Notes under the pieces: generated by a model | Database searches by the model: none | The model's input: the letters and a program-made list of their open reading frames with translations, nothing else | What the model was told of the DNA's origin: nothing | Part shown: piece after piece, positions 46,258 through 50,391 of the stretch | How positions within the stretch are numbered: position 1 is the first letter of the stretch | Layout: the number at the start of each line of letters is the position of its first letter | Source of the DNA: an uncultured Clostridia bacterium | GTDB lineage: Bacteria > Bacillota > Clostridia > TANB77 > CAG-508 | Reading direction: 5' to 3' | Length of the DNA: 50,391 bases | Assembly (NCBI GenBank): GCA_947623555.1 | Contig: CANQGW010000007.1 | Location: forward strand, 1-50,391 | Made by a program: the position numbers and the translations under genes

Positions 46258-47256
46258 TTATTTTTTTATTATTTCTTTCATAGAATCTACAAAATATTGC
46301 TTTTGCATTTTTCGGTAAACAATAATTGTTTTAGCAACATAGTAAATTGCAAATAAATATGAAATAAGTACTGCTATTGGTATAAACTTGTCTGACCACA
46401 TTAAATTAATATAAAGTAAAGCCATAGTAACAAATGCTAATATTAAAATTTCTATTCCATTAACTGCCAAACTTAAACTTTCTTTTTTATATGCTATTTC
46501 AAATAATCCAATTGAAATTAGAAGAATTGCTACACTAAACACTTTTAAATCCGTCAAAAAGATATTAGAAGCTATATTAATAAAGCCTAAAACTATAAAA
46601 TTAAAATAAAATAATATTACAACTGCTAAAGCAATTCCTTGAAATACTTTATTTAATATTTTCTTTTCCTTATCTTCTGGAATTTTTTTATTTTTCTTTA
46701 ATTCTTCGTGAACAACCTCTTGTATTTGTGACATTTCTTTTATATTAAGGTTTGCACTTTTTTTATTTTTTTCTTTTTTTATGTTATTGCCTTTATTTTC
46801 ATTTTCTTCACTTTTAGTAGTTTTTTTGGTGGTCTCTTCTTTTTTATTTTGTTCATCGTCAGACTTCTTTTTGACACTTTTTTCTGTTTTAGTTTTTTCT
46901 GATACGGTCTTTTCCTTTTTTGGTTTTTCTTCTGCAGCCTTTTTAGTAGTAGCTTTCTTTTTTGTTTCTTTTAGTTCTACTTCTTTTTCAACTTTTCCTT
47001 GTTTTTCAGCTTTTTTATTACTCTTACTTTCAGTAGCTTTTTTGGTAGTAGTTGTTTTTTTGCTAGCTGTTTTTGGCTTTTTTTCATCTAAAGTTTCTTC
47101 TTTTTTAGTGCTTGTTTTTTTAGTAGCCGTCTTTTCTTTTGATGCTGTAGATGAACTTCTTTTTTGAACAACTTTTTTTGTATTTCCTGTTGCAACTTTT
47201 TTTGTTTTTGGCTCTTTAGTTTCTTCTTTTTTTGCTGTTTGCTTTTTATCTTCCAT
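46258..47256 (-). CDS. Membrane protein with long Lys/Thr/Glu-rich N-terminus
   Basis: 332 residues. Residues about 1-185 are low complexity, almost entirely K, E, T, S and A (KKTTTTKKATESKSNKKAEK), like a histone H1 tail and similar in flavour to the tail of the DUF4912 protein. Four hydrophobic segments follow (about 208-230, 237-255, 262-282, 292-312), then a basic end. The charged part is probably cytoplasmic. No family recognised. It lies between rsmE and yicC in a tight cluster (11 bases after rsmE, 15 before yicC). Confidence 0.65.
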   Translation of the reverse strand: MEDKKQTAKKEETKEPKTKKVATGNTKKVVQKRSSSTASKEKTATKKTSTKKEETLDEKKPKTASKKTTTTKKATESKSNKKAEKQGKVEKEVELKETKKKATTKKAAEEKPKKEKTVSEKTKTEKSVKKKSDDEQNKKEETTKKTTKSEENENKGNNIKKEKNKKSANLNIKEMSQIQEVVHEELKKNKKIPEDKEKKILNKVFQGIALAVVILFYFNFIVLGFINIASNIFLTDLKVFSVAILLISIGLFEIAYKKESLSLAVNGIEILILAFVTMALLYINLMWSDKFIPIAVLISYLFAIYYVAKTIIVYRKMQKQYFVDSMKEIIKK

Positions 47257-47267
47257 TTGTTTCCTCC

Positions 47268-48011
47268 TTATACTTCATATTCATAAATTATATTACTTGT
47301 TATCATAATTGAAGCTGTTTCAGTTCTTAAAATTCTTTTTCCCAATGTTACTACTTTTGCTCCAGATTTTATTAAAGTTTCCACTTCACTTTTTTCAAGC
47401 CCGCCTTCTGGACCAATTATCATACCAATTTTAGCATTTTTAGTATTTTTTAAACTTTTAAGTTCGTTTTTTAATGTATTATTTTCCTCGTTTTCATATG
47501 CTAATATTACAAGGTCAAATTCATTTATTTTTCTACTTAATTCTTGCAAAGTAATTGGATTTTGAACATTTGGTATAATGTTTCTTTCGCTTTGTTTTGC
47601 AGCTGATGTTGCAATTTTTTGCCAACGCTGTATTTTTTTGTCTACATCTTTTTCATTTAATTTAGCTATGCATCTTTGCATAATTACTGGTACAAAAAAG
47701 CTTGCTCCTAATTCTGTATTTTTTTGGATAATATATTCCATTTTGTCTGACTTGGGAAGCCCCTGAAAAATTGTAATTTGTACCTGTGGTTCGTTTGAAG
47801 ATTTAAGCACTTTTAATATATTACATATCACATAATCTGTGCTGCATTTACTAATACATGTTATATAATTTGTTCCTGTGTTTATATCACAAATAGTTAA
47901 TTCCTCGTTATTTTTTGCGCGTAATACTTGAGTTATATGTTTTACATCTTCTCCAACAATTTTTATTTCATTATTATTAATTTGATTTGTTTTTACAAAA
48001 AATTTTGGCAT
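47268..48011 (-). CDS. rsmE: 16S rRNA m3U1498 methyltransferase
   Basis: 247 residues from the ATG at 48011 (AGGAGAAATT upstream). A longer frame to 48047 lacks a site. An N-terminal PUA-like domain (MPKFFVKTNQINNNEIKI, HITQVLRAKNNEEL) is followed by a SPOUT fold with the knot motifs IGPEGGLEKSEVETL and LGKRILRTETASI. It methylates U1498 of 16S rRNA from SAM. dprA is upstream and the Lys-rich membrane protein downstream. Confidence 0.95.
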   Translation of the reverse strand: MPKFFVKTNQINNNEIKIVGEDVKHITQVLRAKNNEELTICDINTGTNYITCISKCSTDYVICNILKVLKSSNEPQVQITIFQGLPKSDKMEYIIQKNTELGASFFVPVIMQRCIAKLNEKDVDKKIQRWQKIATSAAKQSERNIIPNVQNPITLQELSRKINEFDLVILAYENEENNTLKNELKSLKNTKNAKIGMIIGPEGGLEKSEVETLIKSGAKVVTLGKRILRTETASIMITSNIIYEYEV

Positions 48012-48110
48012 AATTTCTCCTAAATATATTGGCTCATATAACACCATAATTATATCATAGTTTTTATATTTTGCAAGGGTTTATATAATGTGAAATGGCT
48101 ATTTTTTGCA

Positions 48111-48752
48111 CTATAAAATGTCTTCTAATATTTCATCTATATTTGTAACTAATTTAGCTCCTTGTTTAATTAATTCATTCGTTCCATAAGAATTATTGCT
48201 TGTAATATTACCTGGAATAATAAATACTTCTCTTCCCTGTTCTAATGCATAGTCAACCGTAATTAAAGTACCACTTTTTTGCCTTGCCTCTACTACTAGC
48301 ACTCCATTTGATATACCACTTATAATTCTATTTCTGGCAGGAAAATTAGCCGGAAATGGTTTAATATTAGGTTCATATTCGGTGATAATAGCCCCTCCTT
48401 GCTCTATAATTGGGTTTAAATATTTTTTATGTTCTGCAGGGTAAATATGTGAAAAACCGCCTCCTAAAATTGCCACTGTTTTTCCATTTGCTTTTACTGC
48501 TCCTAAATGTGCACATATATCAATTCCTTTTGCTAAACCACTTACAATTACTATACCTCTTTTTGATAATTCATACGCAAAGTTAAAAGCCACCTCTCTT
48601 CCATATTGGCTTGCATCTCTGCAGCCAATAATAGCAACTGATGGCTTATTTAAGATGGTTTCATCACCTAACACATATAATTTAGTAGGTGGTGCATAAA
48701 TTTTTTTAAGTTTTTCTGGGTACTCTTTTTGAGTTTGATGAACAATTTTCAT
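48111..48752 (-). CDS. dprA: Minimal DprA/Smf protein
   Basis: 213 residues, against about 280-370 for most DprA proteins. Only the Rossmann-like core is present: VAIIGCRDASQYGREVAF, VSGLAKGIDICAH, AILGGGFSHIYPAEH, FPARNRIISG, ARQKSGTLITVDYALEQGREVF, with STRUCTURAL end GTNELIKQGAKLV. The N-terminal helix-hairpin/SAM domain and the C-terminal winged helix are missing. DprA binds single-stranded DNA and loads RecA in transformation. There is no room upstream for a lost N-terminus (folD ends 50 bases away). GGAGGCAGATATT precedes the ATG. Confidence 0.9.
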   Translation of the reverse strand: MKIVHQTQKEYPEKLKKIYAPPTKLYVLGDETILNKPSVAIIGCRDASQYGREVAFNFAYELSKRGIVIVSGLAKGIDICAHLGAVKANGKTVAILGGGFSHIYPAEHKKYLNPIIEQGGAIITEYEPNIKPFPANFPARNRIISGISNGVLVVEARQKSGTLITVDYALEQGREVFIIPGNITSNNSYGTNELIKQGAKLVTNIDEILEDIL

Positions 48753-48802
48753 AATATCTGCCTCCTATTTATAGCCCCCAAAAATTTTCCCCTTTTTCTT
48801 TT

Positions 48803-49645
48803 TTATTTTAATTTAGCTGATTTTACAACATTTGCCATTAACATTGCAACTGTCATAGGTCCTACCCCGCCTGGTACTGGTGTAATATATGATGCTAATT
48901 TTTCAACATTTTCAAAATCTACATCCCCTACTAATTTTCCTTCTTCATTTCTATTAATTCCTACATCTATTACAACTGCACCCTCTTTTACCATGTCAGC
49001 AGTTACAAATTTTGGTTTTCCTAATGCTGCAACTAATATATCTGCTTGTTTTGTTATTTCTTTTATGTTTTGCGTTCTAGAATGGCAAATAGTTACAGTT
49101 GCATTTGCATTTAATAAAAGCTGTGATAATGGTTTTCCTACAATATTACTTCTTCCAATTACTACTGCTCTTTTTCCTTCTACATTAATGTTGTATTCTT
49201 CTAGCATTTTCATTACACCAGCAGGTGTACATGAAACAAAACCTTCCTCTCCAATAGCAAGTTTTCCTACGTTAACCGGATGAAATCCGTCAACATCTTT
49301 TTTATAATCAATAGCATTAAAAGCTTGCCTTATGTCTAAATGTTTTGGAATTGGGCTTTGAAGTAAAATTCCATTAATATCATCCCTAGCATTTAAGCCT
49401 TTTATTAGGCTTAATAAATCCTCCATTTTAATATTTTCATCTAGTAAAAATTCTTCAAAGGCTATTCCTATTTCATTGCATGCTTTGCTTTTATTGCGCA
49501 CATATACTTCTGATGCCTTGTCGCTACCTACCATTATTACAGCAAGTTTTGGATTAATTCCTTGTTTTGTTAATACCTCTACCTCTTCTTTTAAACCTAA
49601 TCTTATTTTTTGGGCCAATTCCTTACCATTTATTAATACTGACAT
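48803..49645 (-). CDS. folD: Methylenetetrahydrofolate dehydrogenase/cyclohydrolase
   Basis: 280 residues, full length. Catalytic YVRNKSKACNEIGI (with Lys) near 50; LLQSPIPKHLD near 95; VIGRSNIVGKPLSQLLL near 160, the NADP site; TPVPGGVGPMTVAML near 260. It oxidises 5,10-methylene-THF and hydrolyses the product to 10-formyl-THF. The gene follows the small EF-hand-like membrane protein by 16 bases. Confidence 0.97.
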   Translation of the reverse strand: MSVLINGKELAQKIRLGLKEEVEVLTKQGINPKLAVIMVGSDKASEVYVRNKSKACNEIGIAFEEFLLDENIKMEDLLSLIKGLNARDDINGILLQSPIPKHLDIRQAFNAIDYKKDVDGFHPVNVGKLAIGEEGFVSCTPAGVMKMLEEYNINVEGKRAVVIGRSNIVGKPLSQLLLNANATVTICHSRTQNIKEITKQADILVAALGKPKFVTADMVKEGAVVIDVGINRNEEGKLVGDVDFENVEKLASYITPVPGGVGPMTVAMLMANVVKSAKLK

Positions 49646-49661
49646 TTTTTCCTCACTTCTT

Positions 49662-50222
49662 CTAATTAGTTGTTTTTATTTCTATTTCATCAATATATCC
49701 GTTATTATCATGGTCAAATGAAACATTGTAATTGTCTGATAACGTTATTTTTGTTTTTGCATTATTTACATTATAGTATGTTGTTCCATCTATTTCAACA
49801 GTTATACTTCTTTCAGGAGATGTTTCGTTATTAATCATTACCATATTTAACAACGCCTTTACTGAAGCCCCTTTTTGCAAACCTTTATAGGATTCAAATT
49901 TTCCATTAAAAATATTCACTGCTTGAGAAGATAAAGAAGGATATGTATCGTCTAATGTTTCTGCAGCATTATTAAAAATATATACTCCCAAGCCTACTAT
50001 TGATATAAAGCTTTCTACTAATAATACCATTATCATAATAGCACATATAACAATTCCTGCTATTCCTATACCTCTTTTCTCACCTGTTTTTCCCTTTTTT
50101 ACTACATCTACAATTCCTAAAATTAAACCTACAATTACACCAATTAAACCAAGTGGTGAAATTATAATAGTAATAGCTGAAACAATTCCTATAATTCCTA
50201 ATACTAATGACGCAACTCCCAT
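49662..50222 (-). CDS. Small membrane protein with an EF-hand-like C-terminus
   Basis: 186 residues. Two or three hydrophobic segments (about 3-38 and 52-85) with GIVGLILGIVDVVKKGKTGEKRGIGIAGIV, a layout like DUF4190-type proteins. An extracellular part of about 95 residues follows. Its end, DHDNNGYIDEIE, matches a calcium-binding EF-hand loop (Asp at 1 and 3, Asn at 5, Gly at 6, Glu at 12). AAAGGAGGTATTTAAAA precedes the ATG. Function unknown. First gene of the operon leading to folD, dprA and rsmE. Confidence 0.6.
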   Translation of the reverse strand: MGVASLVLGIIGIVSAITIIISPLGLIGVIVGLILGIVDVVKKGKTGEKRGIGIAGIVICAIMIMVLLVESFISIVGLGVYIFNNAAETLDDTYPSLSSQAVNIFNGKFESYKGLQKGASVKALLNMVMINNETSPERSITVEIDGTTYYNVNNAKTKITLSDNYNVSFDHDNNGYIDEIEIKTTN

Positions 50223-50249
50223 TTTTAAATACCTCCTTTTATTTATTTT

Positions 50250-50278
50250 ATTCTATTATTACTAATATATTTTGTCAA
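50250..50278 (-). promoter_or_regulatory. Promoter of the folD-dprA-rsmE operon
   Basis: TTGACA (50273-50278), 17 bases and TAGAAT (50250-50255) on the minus strand. Confidence 0.75.
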
Positions 50279-50352
50279 TAATTATTTGTTTAAGTTTGAA
50301 TGTTTTTTTATTTTACGGGAATTTGACAGTTGCAAATAAAAAAAATCTATGT

Positions 50353-50371
50353 AAGCATTAAAAATGCTTAA
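50353..50371. terminator. Small hairpin near the right edge
   Basis: TAAGCATT and AATGCTTA around AAA, with T-runs on both sides. Probably ends the next gene to the right; its client is outside the window. Confidence 0.5.
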
Positions 50372-50391
50372 TTTTTTTGTCAATTTTTCAA

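Overview
The window reads as a chromosomal stretch of a very AT-rich Firmicute, most likely a Clostridia-type gut or host-associated lineage. This rests on AGA/AAA-rich codon use, T-box leaders, a YtxC-like sporulation-family protein, a class B sortase with a PKTG-type substrate, a GH57/DUF4912/GT4 polyglucan locus and the order queA..tgt..secD-secF. Species cannot be named from the sequence. Almost everything is on the minus strand; the exceptions are the sortase pair (316-2112) and the DUF4912-GH57 pair (9493-12019).

Layout. 1-2112: start of a minus-strand gene at the edge, then a PKTG-anchored surface protein and its sortase. 2121-7937: orphan coiled-coil protein, thrS with a T-box, a membrane Zn-peptidase and a YlbF-family gene that needs a +1 shift. 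7959-12019: divergent polyglucan genes. 12053-19499: YtxC-like protein, rhodanese, a reduced secF and secD, HD hydrolase, TIGR04086-like membrane protein, stalk/WG-repeat protein, tgt. 19631-33431: a surface-protein island made of two tandem copies of one module, inserted between tgt and queA. 33461-42503: queA (two +1 shifts), metalloprotease-like protein, ileS with T-box, coiled-coil protein, obgE, trpS, rpmA. 42562-50222: rplU with an L21-type leader, pgi, gmk, rpoZ, yicC, a lysine-rich membrane protein, rsmE, dprA, folD and a small membrane protein.

Two observations stand out. First, queA is split twice and the ylbF-family gene once, and all three breaks have the same form: NNA-CGG-N, where skipping the C of CGG restores the conserved protein (Ser-Gly, Ile-Gly, Ile-Gly). 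Reading every CDS by eye, I found no other in-frame CGG codon, although CGG is common in the other two frames. This suggests CGG is an unassigned or starved codon that acts as a +1 frameshift signal.

Second, each surface module is preceded by a promoter and a short ORF with a ribosome site. The ORF runs through a (GA)n dinucleotide tract, coding (Glu-Arg)n, and stops inside the loop of a terminator-like hairpin. Tract lengths differ (16 and 13 units) but keep the same reading frame. Other lengths would move the stop to the end of the tract or to the base of the hairpin. This looks like a phase-variable translational attenuator controlling a two-gene operon: a membrane-anchored Ig-like protein plus a giant secreted repeat protein. 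A fragment of tgt with its promoter, left between the two modules, records the tandem duplication.
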